DNA of 64,000 nucleotides, taken from positions 310,001 through 374,000 of the forward strand of contig NC_014218.1 in NCBI RefSeq assembly GCF_000092365.1. The letters run 5' to 3'. The first letter of the stretch is position 1. Each line of letters starts with the position of its first letter. Positions 32,613-41,717 of the stretch are shown here, one piece after another. The notes beneath the pieces were generated by a model. That model was not told the DNA's origin. It saw only the letters and a list, made by a program, of their open reading frames with translations, and ran no database searches. The translations under genes were made by a program, and so were the position numbers. The stretch is from Arcanobacterium haemolyticum DSM 20595. GTDB taxonomy: Bacteria > Actinomycetota > Actinomycetes > Actinomycetales > Actinomycetaceae.

Positions 32613-33596
32613 GTGGACGTCTATATCTATTCGTCGCCCCTCCACACCCGTTTTCGAGGGCTTACTGTGCGCGATGGGCTCCTTCTTCGCGGGCCGGCCG
32701 GCTGGGGGGAAGCCAGCCCATTTTGGGATTATGGCCCGACGTATTCTGCCGCTTGGTTACGTGCGGGGATAGAGGCGGCCACCTGCGGTTTTCCGGCGGC
32801 CCTGCGCGGTTCCATCCCCGTGAACGTGACGGTTCCGGCAACCGATCCGGAACGTGCCGCACGCATCGTCACCCGCGGCACCTGCGCCACCGCGAAAGTC
32901 AAAGTTGCCGAACCTGGCCAGAGCCTGGCAGATGATCTTTCTCGCGTTGCGGCCGTGCGCGATGCCCTGGGGGCGTCTGGAAAAATCCGGATCGACGTGA
33001 ACGGCGCCTGGAGCGTTGCCGATGCGCTTGCCGCGATCCCCGCACTCGATCGCGCCGCGGGCGGCCTGGAATATGTGGAGCAGCCGGTTGCGGACGTGGC
33101 AGATTTGGCGCGCGTGCGCCGGAAATCCACGGTTCGCATCGCCGCCGACGAATCCATCCGCCGCGCCTCCGATCCGTTGCACGTGAAACGGTTGAATGCC
33201 GCCGACGTGATCGTGGTGAAAAACCAGCCGTTGGGCGGGGTGCGGGCGGCGCTCGCGATTGCTGCCGAGATCGGGTTGCCTGTGGTTGTGTCGTCCGCGT
33301 TGGAGAGTTCGATTGGAATTCGGGCCGGGCTGGCGTTTGCGGCCGCGTTGCCCGAGTTGGAGTTTGCGTGTGGGCTGGCTACGGTTCAGTTGCTTACGGC
33401 TGATCCCGTGGCTGATTCGTTGCTTCCGGTTGCGGGGGAAATCGCGGTACGTGACGTTGTGCCTGCGGATCTGCCTGCGCCCGATCCGCAGTTGGCGGCC
33501 CGCTGGGAGCAACGTTTGGCGCAGATGTGGGATTATTGTGGGGTTGACGCCACGTATACTTTGCATACCGATGCTTACGTTAGGAGCCCTCAGTGA
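32613..33596 (+). CDS. menC: o-Succinylbenzoate synthase
   Basis: Dehydrates SHCHC to o-succinylbenzoate. The 327-residue enolase-superfamily protein shows the catalytic KxK (ATAKVKVAE), the metal ligands RIDVNGAW (Asp), YVEQPV (Glu) and AADES (Asp/Glu), and the second catalytic Lys in VVKNQPLGG. It starts 24 bp from the divergent methyltransferase gene, so its promoter must lie in or at the edge of that gene. Its stop overlaps menD. Confidence 0.94.
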   Translation: MDVYIYSSPLHTRFRGLTVRDGLLLRGPAGWGEASPFWDYGPTYSAAWLRAGIEAATCGFPAALRGSIPVNVTVPATDPERAARIVTRGTCATAKVKVAEPGQSLADDLSRVAAVRDALGASGKIRIDVNGAWSVADALAAIPALDRAAGGLEYVEQPVADVADLARVRRKSTVRIAADESIRRASDPLHVKRLNAADVIVVKNQPLGGVRAALAIAAEIGLPVVVSSALESSIGIRAGLAFAAALPELEFACGLATVQLLTADPVADSLLPVAGEIAVRDVVPADLPAPDPQLAARWEQRLAQMWDYCGVDATYTLHTDAYVRSPQ

Positions 33597-35215
33597 GCGA
33601 TTCCGCTTCCACCGCCCGCGTGCTCGTGTCCCATTTAGTTGCGTGTGGGGTGCGTACGTTTGTCTTGTGCCCTGGTTCGCGGTCGGCTCCGCTTGCGTAC
33701 GCGTTGTACGACGCCGAACGTGCCGGCGCGGTTCGCTTACACATTGAAACCGACGAACGCGTGGCCGGCTTTGCTGCGTTAGGTTCCGGTTCGGTGGGGG
33801 AGCTTGCGGCAGTTGTGACGACGTCGGGCTCCGCCGTGGCAAACCTCCACCCAGCTGTGGAGGAGGCCTTTTACGGAGGCGTGCCTATGATCGTGGTGAG
33901 CTGTGATCGGCCAGAACATATGCGTGGCGTGCGTGCCAGCCAAACAACCGATCATCGGGCAGTCCTTGCCGGTTCTGTGCGGCATTTCCGGGAGCTACCT
34001 GCGGGTGCTCCACCGAAGAATCTTGGCGGTCTTGTGCAGCGTGCGGTGCGCGCGGCTCGTGGGGCCGGGAACGGAACCGTTCCCGGTCCAGTCCACTTCA
34101 ACGTTGGATTCGTTGAACCTCTTATGCCAGATCAGCCGTGGAAAACGGTAGGCGCGGACATTGCGCAAGCTCAACGCGGAATGGAACGGGGAAGTGGAGA
34201 GCGCTGCGTCGTCGTCGCTGGAACTACACGCAACCGCAAGCTCGATCCGGCCCTGTTTGCGGGAATCCCTATCCTGGCGGAACCCAGTGCGGCGCTGCGC
34301 GCGCACCCGAACGCAATCAATGCGCATCCGATCCTGCTCGGAACGGACCTGCGCGCCCAGATCACGCGCGCAATCGTGATCGGGCACCCCACGCTCACGC
34401 GGGAAATTTCGGGGCTCCTGGCCGATCCGGTCGTGGACGTGGTGGTACTTGACGATGCCCCAACCTACGCGGACGTGGCCGGAAACGCGCGAATCGTCAA
34501 TCTTGCGGGCCTCGCGGGCGAATGTGAACCCAACGAAGCATGGCTTAATACGTGGCGGATCGCTTCCGTGGCGGCGGACAATTGGCTTATGAGGCACTGT
34601 GCTGGCCTGGACTTTTGTTCAATCGCACGGGACGTCAGTACGCTCAGCGGCCACACGGAACTCGTACTCGGCGCCTCCACAATAATTCGCGACGTCAACC
34701 TGTACGCACCCGTTCCTGCCCGGCCAGTCCATGCAAACCGCGGGCTTGCTGGAATCGACGGAACCATGTCCACCGGAATCGGAATCGGAATCGCAACTGG
34801 GCGCCCCGTACGCGTCGTTCTTGGCGATCTGACCTTCATCCACGATCTCGGCGCTTTAGTACGCACCGCATCCCAAGCGCACGTCGATCTGGACGTGGTG
34901 ATACTCGACGATTCTGGCGGATCCCTATTCGCCACACTCGAATACGGGGCAGGCGATCGTGACGCTTATGACCGTGTGTTCCGCACTGCCAAAGAAATCG
35001 ACGTGCGTGCGTACGCCGCCGCCGTTGGTGCGGACTATGCGCCAGTGAGCGAGCGGAAGGAATTGCGCACTGCCCTAGAACAGGCCCCACGCGGTACGCG
35101 AATTATTCACGTGAAACTTGGGGCTTGCGAAATGCAAGCAGATCGTGCCCGCCGGGCGGCGTTACGTGACTCAATCCGCGATCACGTTCACCTGGGGCTA
35201 AACAGTATTCAGTAA
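33593..35215 (+). CDS. menD: 2-Succinyl-5-enolpyruvyl-6-hydroxy-3-cyclohexene-1-carboxylate (SEPHCHC) synthase
   Basis: A thiamine-diphosphate enzyme that adds 2-oxoglutarate to isochorismate, the first committed menaquinone step. The 540-residue protein has an N-terminal PYR domain (CGVRTFVLCPGSRSAPLAYA, with the conserved HIETDERVAGFAALG) and a C-terminal ThDP domain (GDLTFIHDLGALV ... ILDDSGGSLF). The GTG at 33593 overlaps the menC stop by 4 nt (GTGA), with AGGAG upstream. Confidence 0.96.
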   Translation: MSDSASTARVLVSHLVACGVRTFVLCPGSRSAPLAYALYDAERAGAVRLHIETDERVAGFAALGSGSVGELAAVVTTSGSAVANLHPAVEEAFYGGVPMIVVSCDRPEHMRGVRASQTTDHRAVLAGSVRHFRELPAGAPPKNLGGLVQRAVRAARGAGNGTVPGPVHFNVGFVEPLMPDQPWKTVGADIAQAQRGMERGSGERCVVVAGTTRNRKLDPALFAGIPILAEPSAALRAHPNAINAHPILLGTDLRAQITRAIVIGHPTLTREISGLLADPVVDVVVLDDAPTYADVAGNARIVNLAGLAGECEPNEAWLNTWRIASVAADNWLMRHCAGLDFCSIARDVSTLSGHTELVLGASTIIRDVNLYAPVPARPVHANRGLAGIDGTMSTGIGIGIATGRPVRVVLGDLTFIHDLGALVRTASQAHVDLDVVILDDSGGSLFATLEYGAGDRDAYDRVFRTAKEIDVRAYAAAVGADYAPVSERKELRTALEQAPRGTRIIHVKLGACEMQADRARRAALRDSIRDHVHLGLNSIQ

Positions 35216-35296
35216 ATTTTCAGTTTCCTTTAGGCATATTGGAAGCTATCAATGTGAATCTGAAACTCGTTAAATAAACGTGGCATAGGAGGAAAA

Positions 35297-36964
35297 ATGG
35301 AACAAAACAATACGCCGCGACCGGCAGAAGGCTCAACCCCAGAGCGCGAAACCGTGGCGCATCTACAGATGCCTACTAACAATTCGCCAGCAGCTCCATC
35401 ACCTCAACCAGAACCTGGGGAAACAACCCCAGCACGCGAAACGATGCGTCTGCCTAAGCATTCAGCATCTGTAGAACAAGACTTGTGGAATACGTCGGCT
35501 GCTGCTGAACCGGCTATGCCGAAACCAGTGGCTTCAGAGCCAGCCGTGACTCCAACTGAACCTATGGTGGCCCCTGCTGAACCGGCGTTGCCAGAGCCTG
35601 TCACGGAACCAGTTGCAGCTCCTGTGGAACCAACCTTGCCGGCTACAGAAACCATGCCGGAAGCAGAGCAAGCACCAGTGGAAGAACAGAGCCCTGCAAC
35701 AGAGCCTATGCCAAAGACGGCCGCGCCTATGCCAGAGATGGCCGCGCCTATGCCTGAGTCTGTGCCTGCAGAAGAACCTACACCTACTGCGATGCCAGCA
35801 GAAGAACCAACGAATTTCCAGCCAATCTATGCGCCAGCCTCTACGGTTGCGCCAAAGCCAAAGAAGAGGCGCCCAGGCTGGTTTGCCGTCTTCGCGGGGA
35901 TGACAGCGGCAGCGCTCGCCGGTGGCGTTATCGGCTTCACTGCAACGCAATACTACAATCCGGGTGGAGTGCGCCCGTCGTCGATGACTGCACATGAAGA
36001 AACCAAAGGCACAACGAAACCCGTCAATAGCACCGTGGGTGCGGCTGACTGGGAAGCTGTTGCCAAAGAAGTGGGCGATACCGTGGTATCCCTTGACGTA
36101 TCAACGGATAACGGGCAATCGCAAGGCTCGGGTGTGATCATCTCCAAGGACGGCCACATCCTCACAAACAACCACGTGGTTGCAGGTGCAAACGAAATCT
36201 TCGTCAGGTTCTCAGATGGGCGCGTGTTCGAAGGCCACGTTATGGGCACTGACGAAGCAACCGATTTGGCTGTTGTGAAAATCAAGGACGCGCCAAAGGA
36301 TATTGCCGTTGCGCAACTGGGCGATTCCTCCACTGTCAAGGTTGGTCAGGCCGTTGCTGCAATCGGTAACCCGATGGGCTTGAACTCCACACTCACAACC
36401 GGTGTTGTTTCTGCTCTCGATCGCCCAACTCAGGCAGACCGTGCAGGCGCAGTGACGAACGCTATCCAGATCGACGCCGCGATCAACCCAGGAAATTCTG
36501 GTGGCCCAGTGTTCGATCAGCAGGGCAAGGTGATTGGTATTGCGTCGTCGATCATTACTGTGAAAACCGGCTTCAACGGCCAAAGCGCCGGTTCGATCGG
36601 CCTTGGCTTCGCTATCCCAGTGAACTTGGCAAAGAACATCTCCAAGCAACTCGTAGAGAAGGGGAGTGCAGAACACGCTTACCTTGGCGTGTCGATCTCC
36701 AACGGTTTGGCGAAGTTCGATGAGACTCGCAGAACTGCTGCAGTTGTCAAGACCGTTGAACCCGAAACCCCAGCTGCTAAGGCTGGAATCAAAGAAGGCG
36801 ATAACATCGTTGAAATTGACGGCAAGAAGGTCTCCACAGCTACCGCGCTAACCGGTTTTGTACGCCAATACCGGGCTGGTGACGTTATCACCGTCAAGTT
36901 TGAACGCGGTGGAAAGCTGATGGAAACTAACGTCACGCTGGCAACCCGCCCAGATCCGCGGTAA
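35297..36964 (+). CDS. HtrA/DegP-type serine protease with PDZ domain
   Basis: A membrane-anchored quality-control protease of the envelope. The 555 residues comprise a Pro/Glu/Ala-rich cytoplasmic tail (1-190), one helix (about 195-217, GWFAVFAGMTAAALAGGVIG), a trypsin-like domain with the triad His293 (TNNHVVAG), Asp323 (EATDLAVV) and Ser401 (NPGNSGGPVF), and a PDZ domain (about 465-550). The tail has near-repeats such as APMPEMAAPMPES. GGAGG precedes the ATG. It is a separate unit downstream of menD. Confidence 0.93.
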   Translation: MEQNNTPRPAEGSTPERETVAHLQMPTNNSPAAPSPQPEPGETTPARETMRLPKHSASVEQDLWNTSAAAEPAMPKPVASEPAVTPTEPMVAPAEPALPEPVTEPVAAPVEPTLPATETMPEAEQAPVEEQSPATEPMPKTAAPMPEMAAPMPESVPAEEPTPTAMPAEEPTNFQPIYAPASTVAPKPKKRRPGWFAVFAGMTAAALAGGVIGFTATQYYNPGGVRPSSMTAHEETKGTTKPVNSTVGAADWEAVAKEVGDTVVSLDVSTDNGQSQGSGVIISKDGHILTNNHVVAGANEIFVRFSDGRVFEGHVMGTDEATDLAVVKIKDAPKDIAVAQLGDSSTVKVGQAVAAIGNPMGLNSTLTTGVVSALDRPTQADRAGAVTNAIQIDAAINPGNSGGPVFDQQGKVIGIASSIITVKTGFNGQSAGSIGLGFAIPVNLAKNISKQLVEKGSAEHAYLGVSISNGLAKFDETRRTAAVVKTVEPETPAAKAGIKEGDNIVEIDGKKVSTATALTGFVRQYRAGDVITVKFERGGKLMETNVTLATRPDPR

Positions 36965-37031
36965 AACAGCTTGATCTAGTAGATTCTGGACCTGATTTTA
37001 GTCGATCCTTAATCCAGTAGGTCTTGAATCC

Positions 37032-37093
37032 AAAAAGCGCCCGGCTGAACAGCAGTGCTCTCAGAGAGCCTCCTGTGTAGCTGGGCGCTTTTT
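37032..37093. terminator. Bidirectional terminator between htrA-like gene and menF
   Basis: AAAAAGCGCCC (37032-37042) pairs with GGGCGCTTTTT (37083-37093) around a 40-nt centre with smaller internal pairing. The A and T runs at the ends let it work for both convergent genes. Confidence 0.8.
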
Positions 37094-37138
37094 AGCGCCG
37101 AAGTAAAGTTTATGGAGAACGGTTCAGTGGCGAGCGGT

Positions 37139-38458
37139 TTAGGCTCCAAACGCCCCCAGAATCGGTGCGAACTTCGCTTCGGTTTCCGTAAATTCTTCAT
37201 CTGGCTGCGAATCTCCCATGATTCCGCCGCCGGCCCAGGCGCGTGCGCTCAAATCACCATCAATGCGAACACAACGCAATGCCACACACCACTGGCCAGA
37301 ACCATCAGAACCGATCCAGCCCACAGGGGCACCGAAACGATCCCGATCGTCTTCCAATTCGGCAATCAGATCCAAAGCCATCTCACGTGGCTGACCACCC
37401 AATGCAGCCGTGGGGTGTAATGCACCAGCAACTTGCAAGACGTCAGCAGAATAACCCAAAGTGGTACGGATATCCGTGGCTAGGTGGCTCACGTTAGGCA
37501 GATGTAACACGAACGGTTCACCCGCCTCCACAGTGCCAATCTTGCTCAACGATTCGAGTGCCGAATCAACCGCAACCGCATGCTCGTGGAGGTTTTTCGG
37601 AGAGGAAAGCAGGGCGTCGTCTGCATAAACGCCGCGTGGGAATGTACCCGCCAATACGCGCGTAACAACCGTGCCAGAATCGGTTTCTGCCAGCATTTCT
37701 GGTGTAGCGCCAATCAAACCATCTATGCCAAACACCCAGCATTGCGGATACTGTTCGGCAAGGTGATGCAGGAGGCTGCGCTCATCGATAGGAGAGTCGG
37801 CCACAATATCCAACTGGCGGGCGAACACCACCTTCTCAACAGAACCAGCATTGATCTGGGCCAGGATACGTTCGACGCGCTCGCGGTAGCCGGCAGCATC
37901 GATAGTTGGTTCGGCGCGCACAGCCCCGATCGGGGCGTACTCGGGTTCGGTGTCCACCAGCACAGCATCCAAAAGCGTACGCGCTTCTGGGGTGAGCGTT
38001 TCAAAAACGTCCTGATCATCGGGGCCGATCAAGGTGAGGAAGGCCTCCGTGCCAGCCGCCCCGCCAAGCCCAACGATCACTTGTGGAACGATCAGGGAAG
38101 AACCGGCAGTAGAAACCGGTGAAAAACTAAACGACCCGAACGCCACGAGCCCACTGCCGGCCACCCGCACGTCGTCACGAATTTCGGCTGCGTCCTTCAC
38201 CGCATTCCACCATTGGGATGCGATGGCAAAGCGCCGCCCGTTTTCGCGCGCACCACTGCCCGCCGAACCGGCGCTGGCACTAGCGCCGCCTTCACCACCC
38301 GCCCCGCGATCGAAGCGCGCGGCCTGCCCGGCCGCAACAAACCCGCGGCCGTCCCGAAGCCAGGCGATTTGCCCGCGCGAAGCGGGCAAAAGCCGGGTTA
38401 ATTCGGGGGTGCGGGGGAGTCGGGTGGTTTGGGCTCGCAAGTGTGGGATGGTAAACAT
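37139..38458 (-). CDS. menF: Isochorismate synthase
   Basis: Converts chorismate to isochorismate for MenD. The 439-residue chorismate-binding enzyme has FGIDGLIGATPEML, LAGTFPRG, LHPTAALGG and WAGGGIMGDSQPDEEFTETEAKF, the block carrying Mg-binding Glu residues in this family. There is no amidotransferase partner, which argues against anthranilate or aminodeoxychorismate synthase. The ATG at 38458 lies 7 nt after a -10 box; a longer reading frame to 38575 is not supported and overlaps menG. Confidence 0.92.
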   Translation of the reverse strand: MFTIPHLRAQTTRLPRTPELTRLLPASRGQIAWLRDGRGFVAAGQAARFDRGAGGEGGASASAGSAGSGARENGRRFAIASQWWNAVKDAAEIRDDVRVAGSGLVAFGSFSFSPVSTAGSSLIVPQVIVGLGGAAGTEAFLTLIGPDDQDVFETLTPEARTLLDAVLVDTEPEYAPIGAVRAEPTIDAAGYRERVERILAQINAGSVEKVVFARQLDIVADSPIDERSLLHHLAEQYPQCWVFGIDGLIGATPEMLAETDSGTVVTRVLAGTFPRGVYADDALLSSPKNLHEHAVAVDSALESLSKIGTVEAGEPFVLHLPNVSHLATDIRTTLGYSADVLQVAGALHPTAALGGQPREMALDLIAELEDDRDRFGAPVGWIGSDGSGQWCVALRCVRIDGDLSARAWAGGGIMGDSQPDEEFTETEAKFAPILGAFGA

Positions 38459-38465
38459 GTTTCGA

Positions 38466-38471
38466 ATGTTA
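38466..38471 (-). promoter_or_regulatory. -10 box TAACAT of menF, leaderless type
   Basis: On the minus strand TAACAT ends 7 nt before the menF ATG. It lies in the 38-bp gap between divergent menF and menG. Confidence 0.5.
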
Positions 38472-38484
38472 GTGCGGAAAGTGG

Positions 38485-38490
38485 TTAAAT
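38485..38490 (+). promoter_or_regulatory. -10 box TTAAAT of menG, leaderless type
   Basis: TTAAAT ends 6 nt before the menG ATG. Together with the menF box it makes a very compact divergent promoter; each -35 region must lie in or beyond the other gene's start. Confidence 0.45.
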
Positions 38491-38496
38491 GCAGAC

Positions 38497-39237
38497 ATGA
38501 AAACTCCGTTATCACACACGACACAGCCTTCCGATGAGTCCTCGCAATACCGCGCCCAGTTGGATAAGAAGCCAACGGATGTCTCTCATATGTTTGACGA
38601 TGTTGCGGAGCATTATGACATCACGAATACCGTTCTGACCGGCGGTTTGGTTCATGTGTGGCGGCGCGTAACGCGGGAGGCCGTGGGTGGCGCTCCTGGT
38701 GTTTCGGTGTTGGATGTGGCGTGTGGTACGGGTGCGTCTGCGGCTGGGTATGCTGCGGATGGTGCGGACGTGATTGGGTGCGATTTTTCGCCTGGCATGG
38801 TTGCGCGTGGCTTGGAGTTGCATCCGGATCTTGATTTGCGGGTTGGGGACGCCACGAATTTGGAGTTCCCTGACGAAACGTTTGACGTGGTCACGATTTC
38901 GTACGGCTTGCGGAATGTGGTGGACGCTCCGGGGGCGTTGCGTGAGATGCTTCGCGTGACGAAGCGTGGTGGCAAGATTGTGATTGCCGAGTTTTCACGC
39001 CCAACGAATTCGCTGTTCCGTTCCACCTATTTTGGTTTTATGCGCGTTGGGATGCCGGTTCTTTCACGTCTCTTTTCCTCCGACGCCCCAGCCTACGATT
39101 ATTTGCGTGAGTCCATTGAGGCGTGGTATACGCAAGACGAGTTGGCTGAGGTGTTGCAGGAGGCCGGGTGGCGTTCGGTTGAGTTTAAGAATTTGACGAA
39201 CGGCATCGTTGCTTTGCACCGCGCGGTACGTCCATAA
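38497..39237 (+). CDS. menG: Demethylmenaquinone methyltransferase
   Basis: Adds the C-methyl group in the last core step of menaquinone synthesis. The 246-residue UbiE/MenG-family protein has MFDDVAEHYDITNTVLTGG near the N-terminus, the SAM motif SVLDVACGTGASAAGYA, and ISYGLRNVVD, which is diagnostic of UbiE/MenG. The C-terminus NLTNGIVALHRAVRP is also typical. The N-terminal 30 residues are extra, so a start nearer residue 33 is not excluded. Confidence 0.94.
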   Translation: MKTPLSHTTQPSDESSQYRAQLDKKPTDVSHMFDDVAEHYDITNTVLTGGLVHVWRRVTREAVGGAPGVSVLDVACGTGASAAGYAADGADVIGCDFSPGMVARGLELHPDLDLRVGDATNLEFPDETFDVVTISYGLRNVVDAPGALREMLRVTKRGGKIVIAEFSRPTNSLFRSTYFGFMRVGMPVLSRLFSSDAPAYDYLRESIEAWYTQDELAEVLQEAGWRSVEFKNLTNGIVALHRAVRP

Positions 39238-39240
39238 GGG

Positions 39241-39275
39241 GACGACGACGCGGCGGCCCTTTCGTCGTCGTTAAA
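39241..39275 (+). terminator. Terminator after menG
   Basis: GACGACGA (39241-39248) pairs with TCGTCGTC (39262-39269) around a 13-nt centre. The tail is GTTAAAAA, so the U tract is poor. Confidence 0.55.
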
Positions 39276-39421
39276 AATCGTACGTAACTGTGGCGGAATA
39301 GACGCCTTTAATTTAGCAAGTAAATACTGACGTAAATGGCTGTGTTATAAGTACTATCGACGCTGCGAAAGTCCGTAAACTGGGGCAGGAAGTCCTGTTT
39401 TATGAGCGAAAGCGGTGAAGA

Positions 39422-40705
39422 TTGTCTCGGCCTGAACACGCTGATGTTGTTGTCGTGGGCGCTGGCCCTGGCGGTTCCGCGACCGCCCATTATCTAGCTC
39501 AGAACGGCGTTGATGTTTTAGTTCTGGAGAAGGCTACGTTCCCACGTGACAAGGTGTGTGGGGACGGTTTAACCCCGCGCGCTGTTGCTGAACTTATCCG
39601 CATGGGAATTTCTATGCGTGAAGAAGATGGCTGGGTTCGTAACTGGGGCGTGCGCGGCTACGGTGCTGGGCACGTAATTGAGGTTCCATGGCCGGAATTG
39701 GCGTCTGTGCCGAATTTCGGTTCTGGTATGCCGCGTAAAGATTTAGATCATTTGCTGATTAAGCACGCGGTGGCGTCCGGCGCTCGGCTGCGTGAAGGTG
39801 TTACCGTGCTTGGCCCGGTGATACATGAAAAGTCTGGTCGTGTTATTGGTGTTCGTGCGCGCAACACTGCTGATGGTGCCAAGGGTGAAGAGTTCACCAT
39901 TTTGGCTCGTTTCGTGGTTGATTGTGGCGGTGTGGCTGCGCGTTTGGCTATTGCTACTGGCCGCGAAAAGGCGATGAACCGGCCGATGGGCGTTGCTCAC
40001 CGTACATACTTCCGTTCGCCGCTTGCGCAAACGGACATGATGGAATCGCAACTGGAACTGTGGGGAGGCAAGCCAGGCGAATCCGAACTGCTGCCAGGGT
40101 ACGCATGGATGTTTGCCGTGGGTGATGGGCTAGTTAATGTTGGCCTTGGTTCGTTGTCCTCTACCGCGCAGCCAACTGGCGTTGATTACCGTGATGTGTT
40201 TGCGAAGTGGATTGCGAACACGCCACCAGAATGGGAATTGACCCCAGAAAATCAGGTGGGGCGTTTGCGTGGTGCCGCCTTGCCGATGGCGTTCAACCGT
40301 AAGCCGCACTACGCCAACGGTTTAGCGTTGGTTGGCGATGCTGGCGGTATGGTCTCCCCGTTCAATGGTGAAGGTATCGCATACGCGTTGGCCAGCGGCC
40401 GTATGGTGGCAGATTCAATCGCACAGGCACTCATTCGCCCAACTCTTGGGGCACAAGATCGCGTGATGGCTCAGTATCCGCGGGAACTTCGCGATGAACT
40501 GGGCGGTTACTACACTCTGGGGCGTATTTTTGCATCGCTTATCGAACGCCCAGAAATTATGCATGTGTGCGTGAAGTACGGGCTTCCACGCCCAACGCTC
40601 ATGAAACTTGTGATGAAACTGCTGTCCGATTCCTACGATCGTCATGATGGGGACTGGATGGACAAGGTCATTACATCGTTAACAAAGGTGGTGCCGAAGG
40701 CGTGA
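39422..40705 (+). CDS. Geranylgeranyl reductase-family flavoprotein, MenJ-like
   Basis: A 427-residue FAD enzyme. The N-terminus is VVVVGAGPGGSATAHYLAQNG, followed by DKVCGDGLTPRAVAEL, and LVGDAGGMVSPFNGEGIAYAL binds FAD further on. In M. tuberculosis the related MenJ (Rv0561c, from memory) saturates one isoprene unit of menaquinone; its place here, after menG and before nuo, supports the same role. The start is a TTG at 39422 with GGTGAAG upstream. It is 91 bp before nuoA. Confidence 0.85.
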   Translation: MSRPEHADVVVVGAGPGGSATAHYLAQNGVDVLVLEKATFPRDKVCGDGLTPRAVAELIRMGISMREEDGWVRNWGVRGYGAGHVIEVPWPELASVPNFGSGMPRKDLDHLLIKHAVASGARLREGVTVLGPVIHEKSGRVIGVRARNTADGAKGEEFTILARFVVDCGGVAARLAIATGREKAMNRPMGVAHRTYFRSPLAQTDMMESQLELWGGKPGESELLPGYAWMFAVGDGLVNVGLGSLSSTAQPTGVDYRDVFAKWIANTPPEWELTPENQVGRLRGAALPMAFNRKPHYANGLALVGDAGGMVSPFNGEGIAYALASGRMVADSIAQALIRPTLGAQDRVMAQYPRELRDELGGYYTLGRIFASLIERPEIMHVCVKYGLPRPTLMKLVMKLLSDSYDRHDGDWMDKVITSLTKVVPKA

Positions 40706-40796
40706 CACCACATCACACATTCGTCGCTAAAAAGCATAGGCTTAGTACGTATTTCGTCTGTTTAATGCAGGCACACATCGAAGGGTTGGAGGTCGC

Positions 40797-41156
40797 ATGA
40801 ATCCCTACGTGCCATTGCTGATTATGATCGCAGTTGCTTCACTGGTGGCTGTTGGAGGTTTGGCAGTCAGTGCCATCCTCGGTCCAAAGCGGTACAACCG
40901 AGTCAAGGTAGCTAATTACGAATGCGGGTTGGAGCCAACACCATCAGCAGGTGCCTCTGGCCGCTTCCCAATCAAGTACTTCTTGACTGCTATGACCTTC
41001 ATTATTTTCGATATTGAAGTCGTGTTCCTTTACCCGTGGGCCGTATCCGCGGGTCGTTTAGGTTTAGCCAGCCTGATCGCTATCGCATCATTCGTCTTCC
41101 TGATCACGATTCCATTCATCTATGAATGGCGCCGTGGCGGCTTGGACTGGGAGTAA
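40797..41156 (+). CDS. nuoA: NADH-quinone oxidoreductase subunit A
   Basis: A small membrane subunit (119 residues, three transmembrane helices) at the junction of the arms of complex I. The conserved YECGLEPT loop, which bends near the quinone site, and the FDIEVVFLYPWA segment are present. GGAGG at suitable spacing precedes the ATG. First gene of a fourteen-gene operon nuoA-N. Confidence 0.95.
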   Translation: MNPYVPLLIMIAVASLVAVGGLAVSAILGPKRYNRVKVANYECGLEPTPSAGASGRFPIKYFLTAMTFIIFDIEVVFLYPWAVSAGRLGLASLIAIASFVFLITIPFIYEWRRGGLDWE

Positions 41157-41159
41157 ACA

Positions 41160-41717
41160 ATGGGTCTTGAAGAAAAAGTACCAGCCGGAATCGGCTTAAC
41201 AACTGTTGAAGCGCTGGCCGGATGGGCACAGCAGCGTTCCCCATGGCCAGTGACCATGGGTTTGGCGTGCTGTGCAATCGAAATGATGTCCTTCGGCGCA
41301 ACTCGTTTCGATGCATCCCGTATCGGCATGGAAGTTTTCCGTGCATCGCCACGCCACGCAGACATCATGATCGTTTCCGGCCGTGTCAGCCACAAGATGG
41401 CTCCCGTTGTTCGTAACATCTACGATCAAATGCCAGATCCTAAATGGGTTATCTCCATGGGTGCCTGCGCATCATCGGGCGGCGTGTTCAACAACTACGC
41501 CATCGTGCAGGGTATCGATCACATCGTCCCAGTTGATATCTACCTTCCAGGCTGCCCTCCACGGCCAGAAATGCTTATCAACGCAGTGTTTGAACTGCGC
41601 AACAACGTGATGAAGAACCGCCCACTTGGTGAACACCGCAAGGAAGTTGCCCGCAAGGCTGAAGCGGCTGCACTCGCGGCTCTTCCACTCGAATCGCAGA
41701 AGGGATTGCTTGCATGA
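41160..41717 (+). CDS. nuoB: NADH-quinone oxidoreductase subunit B
   Basis: Carries the terminal 4Fe-4S cluster N2 that reduces quinone. The 185-residue protein has the tandem Cys37-Cys38 ([10 protein letters not shown]), Cys103 ([10 protein letters not shown]) and Cys132 (LPGCPPRPE), all four ligands. Three nt separate it from nuoA and its stop overlaps nuoC (ATGA). Confidence 0.96.
   Translation: MGLEEKVPAGIGLTTVEALAGWAQQRSPWPVTMGLACCAIEMMSFGATRFDASRIGMEVFRASPRHADIMIVSGRVSHKMAPVVRNIYDQMPDPKWVISMGACASSGGVFNNYAIVQGIDHIVPVDIYLPGCPPRPEMLINAVFELRNNVMKNRPLGEHRKEVARKAEAAALAALPLESQKGLLA

Noticed and set aside
32757-33842. A 361-codon open frame on the minus strand
   Set aside because: Antisense to menC and menD, both with intact catalytic motifs; composition is Arg/Gln/His-rich with no motif.
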